64,000 nt of DNA. It comes from Streptomyces sp. NBRC 109706 (GTDB taxonomy: Bacteria; Actinomycetota; Actinomycetes; Streptomycetales; Streptomycetaceae). The stretch covers positions 1,116,001-1,180,000 of the forward strand of contig NZ_BBOM01000004.1 of the NCBI RefSeq assembly GCF_000974485.1, in the 5' to 3' direction. Of this stretch, positions 52,039-61,788 are shown one piece after another (position 1 is the stretch's first letter; every line of letters starts with the position of its first letter). A program made the position numbers and the translations under genes. The notes under the pieces are model-generated. The model searched no databases, had not been told where the DNA came from, and was given only the letters and a program-made list of their open reading frames with translations.

Positions 52039-53310
52039 ATGACCGAGAGTCCCGACTGTCTCGCCCACCCGCGTCTGAGGTATCAGGACCAGCCGCCGTC
52101 CGAGGGCCCGCGCGAGGTGACCATCCTCGGTTCCACCGGGTCCATCGGCACCCAGGCCGTCGACGTGGTGCTGCGCAACCCCGGACTGTTCCGGGTCACC
52201 GGGCTGTCCGCCGGCGGCGACCGGCTGGATCTGCTGGCCGGCCAGGCCCACCGGCTCCAGGTGAGCACGGTGGCCGTCGCCCGCCCGGAGCTGGCCACCG
52301 AGCTGCGGGAGACACTGCGCGCGCAGTACGGGGTGGGCGAGCCGCTGCCCGAGGTGCTGGCCGGGCCGGACGCCGCCGCCGAGCTGGCGTCCCGCCCCTG
52401 CCACACCGTGCTCAACGGCATCACCGGTTCGATCGGGCTGGCCCCCACCCTGGCGGCGCTGAGCGCGGGGCACGTGCTGGCGCTGGCCAACAAGGAGTCG
52501 CTGATCGTCGGCGGTCCGCTGGTGCGGGCGGTGGCCGCGCCCGGCCAGATCATCCCGGTGGACTCCGAGCACTCGGCGCTCTTCCAGGCCCTGCTCGGCG
52601 GCACGGTGCCCGAGGTCAGGCGGCTGCTGGTGACGGCCAGCGGCGGCCCGTTCCGCGGCCGGACCAGGGCCGAGCTGGCCGAGGTGACGCCGAAGGACGC
52701 CCTGGCCCATCCCACCTGGCGGATGGGGCCGGTGATCACCATCAACTCGGCGACCCTGGTCAACAAGGGCCTTGAGGTGATCGAGGCGCATCTGCTCTAC
52801 GGGATCCCGTTCGAGCGGATCGAGGTGGTCGTCCACCCCCAGTCCTATGTGCACTCGATGGTCGAGTTCGTCGACGGGTCGACGCTGGTCCAGGCCAGCC
52901 CGCCGGACATGCGGCTGCCGATCGCCCTGGCGCTCGGCTGGCCGCGGCGGGTGCCGGACGCCACCGCGGGCTGCGACTGGACCACGGCCAGCACCTGGGA
53001 GTTCTTCCCGCTGGACCCGGATGCCTTCCCCTCGGTGCCGCTCGCCTGCCGGGTCGGTAGCCTCGGCGGTGTCGCGCCCGCGGTGTTCAACGCGGCCAAC
53101 GAGGAGTGCGTGGACGCGTTCCTCGCCGGCCGGCTGCCGTTCACCGGGATCGTGGACACCGTCGCGCGGGTGGTCGACGAACGGGGTTCGGAGGCCAGGG
53201 GAACCTCCCTCACCCTCTCGGACGTCCTCGAAGCGGAGCGCGCGGCACGGCTGCGCACACGTGAGCTGGTCGGGGCGCACCCGGTCCGGGCCACGGGGGC
53301 CGGCCGGTGA
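52039..53310 (+). CDS. dxr: 1-deoxy-D-xylulose-5-phosphate reductoisomerase
   Basis: Dxr (423 aa) makes MEP from DXP with NADPH, the first committed step of the MEP isoprenoid route, and is the fosmidomycin target. NADPH-binding [15 protein letters not shown] is at about 30-44. Conserved [10 protein letters not shown] and [13 protein letters not shown] hold metal and substrate ligands, with ASGGPFR and HPTWRMG in the active-site loop. The ATG follows a weak ribosome binding site (AAGGTGAC). ispG of the same pathway lies two genes on. Confidence 0.95.
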   Translation: MTESPDCLAHPRLRYQDQPPSEGPREVTILGSTGSIGTQAVDVVLRNPGLFRVTGLSAGGDRLDLLAGQAHRLQVSTVAVARPELATELRETLRAQYGVGEPLPEVLAGPDAAAELASRPCHTVLNGITGSIGLAPTLAALSAGHVLALANKESLIVGGPLVRAVAAPGQIIPVDSEHSALFQALLGGTVPEVRRLLVTASGGPFRGRTRAELAEVTPKDALAHPTWRMGPVITINSATLVNKGLEVIEAHLLYGIPFERIEVVVHPQSYVHSMVEFVDGSTLVQASPPDMRLPIALALGWPRRVPDATAGCDWTTASTWEFFPLDPDAFPSVPLACRVGSLGGVAPAVFNAANEECVDAFLAGRLPFTGIVDTVARVVDERGSEARGTSLTLSDVLEAERAARLRTRELVGAHPVRATGAGR

Positions 53311-53368
53311 GCGAGGCGAGCGCCGCGCGGAGCGGCCGAGGCGGAACGGCGATCCAGGAGATGACGGT

Positions 53369-54673
53369 ATGACGGCCCTGATGTTCATCCTCGGCATACT
53401 CATTTTCGTCTTCGGACTGCTGTTCTCCATCGCCTGGCATGAATTCGGCCACTTCTCCACGGCCCGGATGTTCGGCGTGCGCGTTCCGCAGTTCATGGTC
53501 GGATTCGGGCCGACGATCTTCTCCCGGCGGCGCGGCGAGACCGAGTTCGGGGTCAAGGCCGTGCCGCTCGGCGGCTATATCCGAATGATCGGCATGTTTC
53601 CCCCGGGCCCCGACGGCGCCATCAGGCAGCGTTCCACCTCCCCGTTCCGGGGCATGATCGAGGACGCCAGGGCGGCGGCCTTCGAGGAGTTGCAGCCGGG
53701 CGACGAGAAGCGGCTGTTCTACACCCGCAAGCCGTGGAAGCGCGTCATCGTGATGTTCGCCGGGCCGGCGATGAACCTGGTGCTCGCCGTGGCGATCTTC
53801 CTCGGCGTGCTGATGGGCTTCGGCATCAACACCCAGACCACCACCGTCGCCACCGTCTCCGAATGCGTGATCGCGCAGAACGAGGAGCCCCGCGAGTGTG
53901 CCGCCGGTGACATGCCGGCGCCGGCCGCCGAGGCGGGACTGCTCCCCGGCGACGAGATCGTGGCCTTCCAGGGCCAGCCGGTGGACGAGTGGGGCGACCT
54001 CCAGCAGCGCATCAGGGACACCGTCGGCGCCGCCACCATCACGGTGGACCGGGACGGGACGCGGATGGAGCTGCGGGCGAACCTCATCGAGAACCAGGTG
54101 GGCAAGACCGACGGCAACGGCGGTCTCGTCGAGGGCGAGTTCATCACCGCCGGCTTCCTCGGCTTCTCCCCGGCCAGCGGCGTGGTCAGGCAGGACTTCC
54201 CCCAGGCCGTGGACCGGATGGGCGAGATCATGAGCACCGGCGTGGACGCCATGCTCGCCCTGCCTTCCAAGATCCCCAACCTCTGGCACTCGATCACCGG
54301 CCAGGAGGAGCGTGACCAGAACGGGCCGATGGGCGTGGTGGGCGCTGCCAGGGTCGGCGGCGAGATCTTCACCCTGGACATCCCGGCCAGCCAGCAGCTC
54401 GCCACCGCCCTCTTCCTGGTCGCCGGCTTCAACCTCTCCCTCTTCCTCTTCAACATGCTGCCGCTGCTGCCGCTGGACGGCGGCCATATCGCGGGCGCCC
54501 TCTGGGAGTCGGTGCGCAGGAAGGCGGCCAGGGTCGCCAGGCGGCCCGACCCGGGTCCGTTCGACGTGGCCAAGCTGATGCCGTTGGCCTATGTCGTCGC
54601 CGGGGTATTCGTCTGTTTCACCCTGCTGGTGCTGGCCGCGGATATCGTCAGCCCCGTACGGCTGGCCGGGTGA
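53369..54673 (+). CDS. Site-2 zinc metalloprotease RseP/Rip1 family
   Basis: A 434-residue intramembrane protease. The zinc motif HEFGH (24-28) lies in the first helix and the second active-site motif PLDGGH in the penultimate helix. A PDZ domain at about 175-235 ([22 protein letters not shown]) sits between them. Family members cut anti-sigma factors and cell-envelope proteins (Rip1 in mycobacteria). ATG 53369 follows AGGAG by eight bases. It is flanked by dxr and ispG as is common in actinobacteria. Confidence 0.93.
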   Translation: MTALMFILGILIFVFGLLFSIAWHEFGHFSTARMFGVRVPQFMVGFGPTIFSRRRGETEFGVKAVPLGGYIRMIGMFPPGPDGAIRQRSTSPFRGMIEDARAAAFEELQPGDEKRLFYTRKPWKRVIVMFAGPAMNLVLAVAIFLGVLMGFGINTQTTTVATVSECVIAQNEEPRECAAGDMPAPAAEAGLLPGDEIVAFQGQPVDEWGDLQQRIRDTVGAATITVDRDGTRMELRANLIENQVGKTDGNGGLVEGEFITAGFLGFSPASGVVRQDFPQAVDRMGEIMSTGVDAMLALPSKIPNLWHSITGQEERDQNGPMGVVGAARVGGEIFTLDIPASQQLATALFLVAGFNLSLFLFNMLPLLPLDGGHIAGALWESVRRKAARVARRPDPGPFDVAKLMPLAYVVAGVFVCFTLLVLAADIVSPVRLAG

Positions 54674-54744
54674 GTGCCGTAGGCTCTGTGGCCGGAGTAC
54701 GCCCAATTCCGGGACCCGATTCGCACCGGGGGTTGCACACATCC

Positions 54745-55899
<1,155 letters not shown>

Positions 55900-56019
55900 G
55901 CCGCACACGCGTTCCCGCGCTGGCCCCTCCCCGAGGGGCCGGCGCGCGGTACAGTGCCGGCGTCCCGTCGACCCCCATCGAACACTCAACACCGAAGACC
56001 GCGACCGCGAGGCCGTCCC

Positions 56020-56868
56020 GTGCTGATCACTCCCTCTGTCCGGGTCATCGCGCCCGAGGAGCTGAGCCCGGTGCTCGCCCTGCTCGACGAGGACCCGGTG
56101 GCCAACGCCTTCGTCACCGCCCGGGTGCTCGACTCCCGCCTCGAACCACCCTTCCTGGGCGGCGAGATGTGGGGGCACTACCGGCGCGGCCGGCTCACCG
56201 CCCTCTGCTACGCGGGCGCCAACCTGGTCCCCATCCAGGCCGACGACGAAGCCGTCCGGGCCTTCGCCGCCCGCGCCAGGGCCCAGGGCCGACGCTGCTC
56301 CTCCATCGTCGGCCCGGTCCCGGCCACCGCCAGGCTCTGGAGCCTGCTGGAGCCGCACTGGGGCCCCGCCAGGGAGGTACGCGCCCGCCAGCCGCTGCTC
56401 GCCACCCGCACCGTCCCCACCGAGGTCGCCCCCGACCCCCGGGTGCGGCGGATGCGCAAGGACGAGATGCCGCTGGTGCTGCCAGCCGCCGTGGACATGT
56501 TCACCGAGGAGGTCGGCATCTCCCCGCTGGACGCCGAGGACGGCGGGCTGACCTACCAGGCCAGGGTCGCCGAGATCGTCGGCGCCGGCCGGTGCTTCGC
56601 CCGGGTGGAGGACGGCCGGATCGTCTTCAAGGCCGAGATCGGCGCCGTCACCCCCCAGTGCTGCCAGCTCCAGGGCGTCTGGACGGCACCCGACCGCCGC
56701 GGCGAGGGCCTGGCCACCCGGGGCCTCGCCACCGTGCTGCGGCACGCCCTGGCCGAGACCGCCCCGCTGGTCAGCCTCTACGCCAACGACTTCAACGCCC
56801 CGGCGCTCGCCGTCTACCGGCGGCTCGGTTTCACCGAGGTGGGCGCCCTGATGAGCGTCCTCTTCTGA
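56020..56868 (+). CDS. GNAT-family N-acetyltransferase with DUF4081 domain
   Basis: A 282-residue protein with an N-terminal DUF4081-like domain (about 1-130, PVANAFVTARVLDSRL and GGEMWGHYRRGRL) and a C-terminal GNAT domain. The acetyl-CoA-binding motif is WTAPDRRGEGLATRGLATVL, followed by VSLYANDFNAPALAVYRRLGF. It follows ispG in most streptomycetes, so it is probably in the same unit. The acetyl acceptor is unknown. GTG 56020 follows GCGAGG by seven bases. Confidence 0.85.
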   Translation: MLITPSVRVIAPEELSPVLALLDEDPVANAFVTARVLDSRLEPPFLGGEMWGHYRRGRLTALCYAGANLVPIQADDEAVRAFAARARAQGRRCSSIVGPVPATARLWSLLEPHWGPAREVRARQPLLATRTVPTEVAPDPRVRRMRKDEMPLVLPAAVDMFTEEVGISPLDAEDGGLTYQARVAEIVGAGRCFARVEDGRIVFKAEIGAVTPQCCQLQGVWTAPDRRGEGLATRGLATVLRHALAETAPLVSLYANDFNAPALAVYRRLGFTEVGALMSVLF

Positions 56869-56935
56869 GGGCGGGCCCCGCGCATGCGGGCCACCGGACG
56901 CGACGGGCGTCCGCGCGGCGCGTTAGCCTCCCGGC

Positions 56936-57511
56936 ATGACACGTTCTCCTGGTGAGGCAGCGGTGGACGCCTCCGACGAGGTCACCGTTGGACCGCTCGA
57001 CCTGGCCGCCCGGGTGGACGAGGCGCTGGCCGTCCAGGCCGAGGCGTTCGGGCTCAGCCGGGAGGAGGTGGAGGTGCGCCGCCATATCGTGCTGCGCCAT
57101 CTGGCCACCCCGGGCGCCCGCGCCCTCGGCGCCACCCGGCGCGCCGACGACCGCCTGGTCGGCTTCGTCTACGGCATGCCCAACGACCGGGTGCAGTGGT
57201 GGTCGACCGTCGTGGAGCCCTATCTGCGCCGCGAGGGCAACGAGGGCTGGCTGGAGGGCTCGTTCACCATCACCGAACTCCATGTGCTGTCGGCCTACCA
57301 GCACCGGGGCATAGGCCGCCGCCTGATCACCACGCTCACCGACCAGGCCAGCGAGCCCCGGTCGATCCTCTCCGCGATCGACACCGAGTCACCCGCCCGG
57401 GAGCTCTACCGCAAGCTCGGCTACCGCGACCTCGCCCGCCGGGTGCTCTTCCCCGCCGCGCCCAGCCCCTACGCCGTGATGGGCGCGCCCCTGCCGCTGC
57501 TGCGTCCCTGA
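56936..57511 (+). CDS. GNAT-family N-acetyltransferase
   Basis: A 191-residue GNAT protein. The acetyl-CoA-binding motif is LHVLSAYQHRGIGRRLITTL at about 113-132, followed by SAIDTESPARELYRKLGYRDL. There is no extra domain beyond an N-terminal acidic leader. It stands 68 bases after another GNAT gene in the same direction. Substrate unknown. Confidence 0.85.
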   Translation: MTRSPGEAAVDASDEVTVGPLDLAARVDEALAVQAEAFGLSREEVEVRRHIVLRHLATPGARALGATRRADDRLVGFVYGMPNDRVQWWSTVVEPYLRREGNEGWLEGSFTITELHVLSAYQHRGIGRRLITTLTDQASEPRSILSAIDTESPARELYRKLGYRDLARRVLFPAAPSPYAVMGAPLPLLRP

Positions 57512-57536
57512 CCGGGAACGGGCGCCGCGCCGAGCG

Positions 57537-57576
57537 GAGTTCACCGCCAGCTGGCTCACAACCAGCTGGCGAACTC
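57537..57576. terminator. Bidirectional terminator between the GNAT gene and the leftward operon
   Basis: GAGTTC plus GCCAGCTGG on one side and CCAGCTGGC plus GAACTC on the other form a 15-bp stem broken by a 3-base bulge (ACC), with a 7-base loop. The loop holds part of the stop codon of the leftward gene. It ends both convergent transcripts. Confidence 0.65.
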
Positions 57577-58485
57577 GAAAAGAGCCTCGCCGTCCGCCCG
57601 CCGCCCGGCGGCCGACTGCCGCACCCCCGAGGCCACCCCCCGGTACAGCGCCCAGCGGCGCAGCCGCTCCGGATCGGCCTCGACCGAATCCGCCAGCCGG
57701 TTCACCCGCCGCCGCGCGATGGCGGCGGCACCGGGCGACGCCATCAGATCGTGCAGCCGGTCCCGCACCAGCCGCGCCAGATCGAAGGCCCGCTCACCCA
57801 CCACCGGACGCGGCCCCACCGTCAGCCACCGGGCGCGCTCCTCGTCCGACGCCAACACCGCGCCCTGCCGGAAGTCCCCGTGCAGCAGCAGCTCCTCGGG
57901 CGGCTCGGCCAGCAGCTCGTCCCTGGCCGCCAGCGCCGCCTCGACCAGCGGCCCCACCTCCGAGCCCGCCACCGCCCGCAGCGCCGGCAGCTCCCCGGCC
58001 GTGTGCTCGGCCACCGAGGGGAACGGATGCCCCTCGCCCGGCGCCACCCACAGCCGCCGCACCGTCGAGACGGCCTCCAACGTCGCCTTGGCGTCCGGCA
58101 GCGAACGCAGCGACGTCTCGCCGTGCAGCCGCTCCAACAGCAGCGCGCCCGCCTCGGGCGCCGCGTCCAGCGCCCGCACAGCGCCCAGACCGTCCCAGCG
58201 GCGCAGCGCCGCCAACTCAAGGACGGCCGGCGGGGGTTGCCCGGGAGCGCCGGGGGCGAGCAGCTTCAACGCGGCCCGGGAACCGTCCGCACGGCGCACC
58301 AGCACCGCCACGCTGTCGCGCCCACCGGGCTCCACCACCCGCTCGGGCGTCACCCCGAACCGCGCGCACATCTCCTCCACCAGCGCCGGCAGCCCCGCCA
58401 ACCAGCCGGCCCCGCCCGGGCCCAACGCCTCCGCCAGCCGCCTCGGCGGCGCCAGTCCCCGTGCCGACTCCATGACCTCAGCCAT
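57556..58485 (-). CDS. Degenerate aminoglycoside phosphotransferase-fold protein
   Basis: A 309-residue protein of the APH/streptomycin-kinase fold. The ATP-lysine is present (ALKLL, Lys74), but the catalytic loop reads HGDFRQGAV (202-210), with Ala209 where the Mg-binding Asn normally sits. The following IDPKP-type segment reads TVGPRPVVGE, with Gly224 in place of the second metal-binding Asp. Both metal ligands are therefore missing and it may be a pseudokinase. The start overlaps the ferritin-like gene by eight bases (ATGGCTGA). Antibiotic resistance should not be assumed. Confidence 0.75.
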   Translation of the reverse strand: MAEVMESARGLAPPRRLAEALGPGGAGWLAGLPALVEEMCARFGVTPERVVEPGGRDSVAVLVRRADGSRAALKLLAPGAPGQPPPAVLELAALRRWDGLGAVRALDAAPEAGALLLERLHGETSLRSLPDAKATLEAVSTVRRLWVAPGEGHPFPSVAEHTAGELPALRAVAGSEVGPLVEAALAARDELLAEPPEELLLHGDFRQGAVLASDEERARWLTVGPRPVVGERAFDLARLVRDRLHDLMASPGAAAIARRRVNRLADSVEADPERLRRWALYRGVASGVRQSAAGRRADGEALFEFASWL

Positions 58486-58939
58486 CCCCCTGGCTCTCCT
58501 CGCGATACTCCGTCAGACCGGGAAAGGCCTCCACCCGGCCGCCCCAACGGGCCGCCAGCACCGCCGCGTCACGCAGCGCGCCGGCCGCCTCGCGGCGCGC
58601 CTTCCCCTCGGCGACCAGCACCAGATCGGCATAGGCGCCCGCCAGCCCGGTCTCCAGCTCGACGGCCAACCGCACCGCCCCCGCCTCGTCGGCGACCTCG
58701 AACGGCAGCGCGTAGCCGGCGGCCGAGGCCACCGGGCTCGCGCCCAGCTCCCGCACCGTCCCCTGGAGCGCGTCCCGCCGCGCGCGATGCGCCTCGTACG
58801 CCTCCCGCGCCTCGCCGCCGCGCTCCTCGCCGAGCAGCGCGCCGACCACCCCGTAGCCGTAGACGGCGGCGTGTTCGGCGGCCAGCGCGGCCTGCGTCGC
58901 CTCCAGCGCCGGCGCCGCCTCCTCGTCGGCGGTCCTCAT
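58478..58939 (-). CDS. Ferritin-like DUF4439 protein
   Basis: A 153-residue helical protein of the DUF4439 ferritin-like family. Conserved segments are ALAAEHAAVYGYGVVGALL (about 18-36), carrying the Glu-x-x-His typical of this fold, and the second-pair VELETGLAGAYADLVLVAEG. Function is unknown. The ATG overlaps the upstream Tat-lipoprotein gene by four bases, and the stop overlaps the APH-fold gene by eight, so three genes form one tight unit. Confidence 0.82.
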   Translation of the reverse strand: MRTADEEAAPALEATQAALAAEHAAVYGYGVVGALLGEERGGEAREAYEAHRARRDALQGTVRELGASPVASAAGYALPFEVADEAGAVRLAVELETGLAGAYADLVLVAEGKARREAAGALRDAAVLAARWGGRVEAFPGLTEYREESQGDG

Positions 58940-59421
58940 GCCCGCACCCCTTCCAACAGCTGTGCCTGGGCGGCGCCGGCCGCCGCCAACGAGGCCAGCA
59001 GCCTGGCCAGTTCGGGCGGTGCCTCGTCGAGCGCCGCCAACCGTTCGTCCGAGGTCCGCCGCTCGTCCTCGATCAGCGCGCCCACCGCGTCGGCCGGCTC
59101 GGCCGGCACCTCGGGGGGCGCCCCGGCCGGGCCGGTCGCCGAACCGTCGCTGAGCGCCCGCAGATGGGCCACGGCCACATCGCGGAACGGCGCCAGCGCC
59201 TCGGCCAGCGCCGGATGCGCCTCGGCCGTCGCGTCGTAGCGGGAGACCAGCGCCGTGCTCCGGCGAGCGGTCCTTCGCCGCAGCCCCTGCACGCTGACCG
59301 CAGACACCGACTGCCCGCCGGGACGCGCCCCCGCGTCCGTGGAACAGCCGGCGACCGCGCCGGTCAGGGTGAGGGCCGCGCCGGCGGCCAGGAACGAACG
59401 TCTGGGCAGGCCCATGGGCAT
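58936..59421 (-). CDS. Tat-exported lipoprotein of unknown function
   Basis: A 161-residue protein. The signal peptide has a twin-arginine motif (LPRRSFLAAG) and a lipobox VAGC (Cys26), predicting a Tat-exported lipoprotein. The mature part is all-helical and Ala/Glu-rich, with ERRTSDERLAALDEAPPELARL and no recognised domain; it may share the ferritin-like helical plan of its neighbour. It is the first gene of the leftward trio. The start at 59421 (MPMGLPRR) is favoured by the signal peptide. A 270-base gap to rimP holds no recognised feature. Confidence 0.8.
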   Translation of the reverse strand: MPMGLPRRSFLAAGAALTLTGAVAGCSTDAGARPGGQSVSAVSVQGLRRRTARRSTALVSRYDATAEAHPALAEALAPFRDVAVAHLRALSDGSATGPAGAPPEVPAEPADAVGALIEDERRTSDERLAALDEAPPELARLLASLAAAGAAQAQLLEGVRA

Positions 59422-59691
59422 GGTTTCCCCGTTTTCCCGTTTTCCCGCAGTTTTCCGTGTCGGAGTGCCTCGTTGGGGCGGGCCGGCGTCCTCCGGCCCC
59501 GGCCGGGAAGATCACCGCCCCGTGAGCGTACCCGTGCCCTCCCGGTAACCCGGTGCCACCCCACCTCCCGGCGTGCCAGGCCCCAGGCCAAGGCGGTCGG
59601 CGATCCATCCGGCAGGCGATAGGCTGCTGGGACGAGACCGCCAACACGAGGGCCGTCCCACAACAGCAGACGCGGCCGAGGAGTCACCCGG

Positions 59692-60216
59692 ATGAGCACC
59701 CAGATCGACAGGCTGCGGGAGTTGGTCCAGCCGCTGGCCACCCGGCACGAGATGGATCTTGAGGAAGTGAAGATCACCACGGCTGGGCGGCGCCGGGTCC
59801 TCGCTGTGGTGGTGGACACCGACGACGGCGTGGGGCTCGACGCCTGCGCCGAGCTGAGCCGCGAGGTGTCGGAGGCGCTGGACACCACCGACATCATGGG
59901 CGGCGCCCCCTATGTGCTGGAGGTCACCTCGCCCGGCGCCGAGCGTCCGCTCACGGAGTCCCGGCACTACCGCCGCTCCGTCGGCCGGCTGCTGTGGCTG
60001 CGCCCGCACCAGGGCGCGGACCTCACGGCCCGGCTGACCGAGGTGGACGACGAGGGCGTGGTGGTCGAGGTGCCGGGGGAGAAGGGGCGCAAGCCCACGG
60101 TCCGCCGGCTCGCCTTCGCCGAGATCGCGAAGGCGCGGGTCGAGCTGGAGTTCAACCGCAAGGCGGACGACAAGCAGTCGGCCGCGTCCGCTGACGAGAG
60201 CCTGAAGGAGGCGTAA
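59692..60216 (+). CDS. rimP: Ribosome maturation factor RimP
   Basis: RimP (174 aa) assists 30S assembly near the 5' and central domains of 16S rRNA. The start [23 protein letters not shown], the middle [19 protein letters not shown] and [14 protein letters not shown] are typical. The C-terminal SH3-like domain covers about 95-160. It lies two bases before nusA, in the conserved rimP-nusA-ylxR-infB order. Confidence 0.95.
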   Translation: MSTQIDRLRELVQPLATRHEMDLEEVKITTAGRRRVLAVVVDTDDGVGLDACAELSREVSEALDTTDIMGGAPYVLEVTSPGAERPLTESRHYRRSVGRLLWLRPHQGADLTARLTEVDDEGVVVEVPGEKGRKPTVRRLAFAEIAKARVELEFNRKADDKQSAASADESLKEA

Positions 60217-60218
60217 CC

Positions 60219-61220
60219 GTGGATATCGACATGAGTGCCCTCCGGGGGCTCGTCCGGGAGAAGGAGATCTCCTTCGACCTGCTGGTGGAGGCGATCGAGT
60301 CGGCGCTGCTGATCGCCTACCACCGCAGCGAGGGCGGCAGCCGCTCGGCGCGGGTGGTGCTGGACCGCAGGACCGGGCATGTGACGGTCTGGGCCAAGGA
60401 GGATCCGGAGGACCTGCCGGAAGGCGACGCCGAGGCGGAGCCCAAGGAGTTCGACGACACCCCGCAGGGCTTTGGCCGGATCGCGGCGACCACGGCCAAG
60501 CAGGTCATCCTGCAGCGGCTGCGGGACGCCGAGGAGGACGTCACCTTCGGCGAGTACGCGGGCCGCGAGGGCGATGTGGTGGCCGGCGTCGTGCAGCAGG
60601 GCCGGGACCCCAAGAGCGTGCTGGTGGACATCGGCCGTCTGGAGGCCATCCTGCCGCCGCAGGAGCAGGTGCCGGGCGAGGAGTACACCCACGGCGCGCG
60701 GGTGCGTTGCTATGTGGTGCGGGTGGTCAAGGGGGCGCGCGGCCCGTCCGTCACGCTCTCCCGCACGCATCCCAGCCTGGTGAAGAAGCTCTTCGAGCTT
60801 GAGGTGCCGGAGATCGCCGACGGTTCGGTCGAGATCGCCGCCATCGCCAGGGAGGCCGGCCACCGCACCAAGATCGCGGTGCGCTCGCTGCGTCCCGGGC
60901 TCAACGCCAAGGGCGCCTGCATCGGCCCGATGGGCGGCCGGGTGCGCGCCGTGATGGCCGAGCTGCACGGCGAGAAGATCGACATCGTGGACTGGTCGGA
61001 CGATCCGGCCCAGCTGGTGGCCAACGCGCTCTCGCCGGCCCGCGTCAACAAGGTCGACGTGGTGGACGAGGCGGCCAGGTCCGCCCGGGTCACCGTGCCC
61101 GACTACCAGCTCTCGCTGGCCATCGGCAAGGAGGGCCAGAACGCGCGGCTGGCCGCCCGGCTGACCGGCTGGCGGATCGATATCCGACCGGACACCGAAC
61201 CGGGCGAGAACGCCCGTTAG
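60219..61220 (+). CDS. nusA: Transcription termination/antitermination protein NusA
   Basis: NusA (333 aa) binds RNA polymerase and nascent RNA, modulating pausing, termination and rRNA antitermination. The N-terminal RNA-polymerase-binding domain is at about 1-105. An S1 domain follows at about 108-185 ([21 protein letters not shown]), then two KH domains ([38 protein letters not shown]) with their GXXG loops. It lacks the C-terminal acidic repeats of E. coli, as in most Gram-positives. GTG start two bases after rimP. Confidence 0.95.
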   Translation: MDIDMSALRGLVREKEISFDLLVEAIESALLIAYHRSEGGSRSARVVLDRRTGHVTVWAKEDPEDLPEGDAEAEPKEFDDTPQGFGRIAATTAKQVILQRLRDAEEDVTFGEYAGREGDVVAGVVQQGRDPKSVLVDIGRLEAILPPQEQVPGEEYTHGARVRCYVVRVVKGARGPSVTLSRTHPSLVKKLFELEVPEIADGSVEIAAIAREAGHRTKIAVRSLRPGLNAKGACIGPMGGRVRAVMAELHGEKIDIVDWSDDPAQLVANALSPARVNKVDVVDEAARSARVTVPDYQLSLAIGKEGQNARLAARLTGWRIDIRPDTEPGENAR

Positions 61221-61330
61221 TCGACCGGCCCGTGGCCCCGGCGGAAGCGCCGGGGCCACGTCCGGAGTCGAGCCGATCGTCGGTGCCCGGCCCGTTCGTT
61301 GGGCGGGAGCACGGGGAGGTAGAATCCTTA

Positions 61331-61627
61331 GTGTCTGGCCGGAGCCATGCACCAGCCTGCCCTGAGCGCACCTGTGTCGGGTGCCGGCAGCGTCTCTTCC
61401 GGGACGGACTGCTGCGTGTGGTGGTGATCGAGGATCGTTGTGTCCCCGATCTTCGCGGTACGCTGCCCGGTCGGGGTGCGTATCTGCACCCCACGCCGGC
61501 CTGTCTTGAGCAGGCGGTGCGCCGCCGGGCGTTCCCCCGGGCCTTCCGGCTCCAGGGACCGCTCGACGTCGAACCCCTGCGATCGGCGGTCGGCCAGGCG
61601 ACACCGCAGGAAACGCAAGAACCGTAA
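61331..61627 (+). CDS. YlxR/RnpM (DUF448) RNA-binding protein
   Basis: A 98-residue protein of the YlxR family; Bacillus YlxR (renamed RnpM) binds RNase P RNA and slows the enzyme. The family motif [18 protein letters not shown] opens the domain, followed by [26 protein letters not shown] 61331 is chosen because the domain starts right after it and GGGGAGG lies upstream (spacing rather long at about 12); the frame extends to 61232 with no family likeness. It sits in its usual place between nusA and infB. Confidence 0.87.
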   Translation: MSGRSHAPACPERTCVGCRQRLFRDGLLRVVVIEDRCVPDLRGTLPGRGAYLHPTPACLEQAVRRRAFPRAFRLQGPLDVEPLRSAVGQATPQETQEP

Positions 61628-61641
61628 GACCGTAATAAGCG

Positions 61642-61662
61642 CCGTGCGGGTGGTCCGCACGG
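61642..61662 (+). terminator. Hairpin between ylxR and infB
   Basis: CCGTGCGG and CCGCACGG form a perfect 8-bp stem with a 5-base loop, 14 bases after the ylxR stop. No T-run follows. It may cause partial termination or mark a processing site before the infB leader. Confidence 0.5.
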
Positions 61663-61699
61663 TAGGTACCTCGCGAGTTGGAAGTAGGTCGAGATTGCG

Positions 61700-61742
61700 A
61701 TGAGCACTCGATGAGTACGCGATGAGTACGCCCGTGAAGTAG
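61700..61742 (+). promoter_or_regulatory. Three overlapping mini-ORFs in the infB leader
   Basis: Three copies of CGATGAGYAC spaced exactly 11 bases apart (61698, 61709, 61720) create three tiny reading frames: 61700-61714 (MSTR), 61711-61725 (MSTR) and 61722-61742 (MSTPVK). Each stop overlaps the next start as ATGA. A moderate ribosome binding site (GAGAT) precedes the first. A ribosome would have to start, make four residues, stop and restart, three times over, before reaching infB. The arrangement is read directly from the sequence; a role in controlling infB is inference. Confidence 0.6.
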
Positions 61743-61746
61743 CGAA

Positions 61747-61774
61747 GGTCCGGCGGACGACCGACCCCCGGACC
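61747..61774 (+). promoter_or_regulatory. Hairpin between the mini-ORFs and the infB ribosome binding site
   Basis: GGTCCGG and CCGGACC form a 7-bp stem with a 14-base loop, five bases after the last mini-ORF stop and four bases before AAGGAG of infB. A ribosome stopped at 61742 would cover the 5' arm, so mini-ORF translation could open or close this structure. Confidence 0.5.
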
Positions 61775-61788
61775 GTATAAGGAGCGAA

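Noticed and set aside
51640..53556. 638-codon leftward frame opposite dxr
   Set aside because: Antisense shadow of dxr and neighbouring genes, no domain.
57556..58485. Functional aminoglycoside resistance gene
   Set aside because: Two of the metal-binding positions are substituted, and the operon context is unrelated to antibiotic synthesis.
57196..59622. 808-codon rightward frame opposite the APH/DUF4439/lipoprotein trio
   Set aside because: Pro/Arg-rich shadow without motifs; the leftward genes have signal peptide, overlaps and family motifs.
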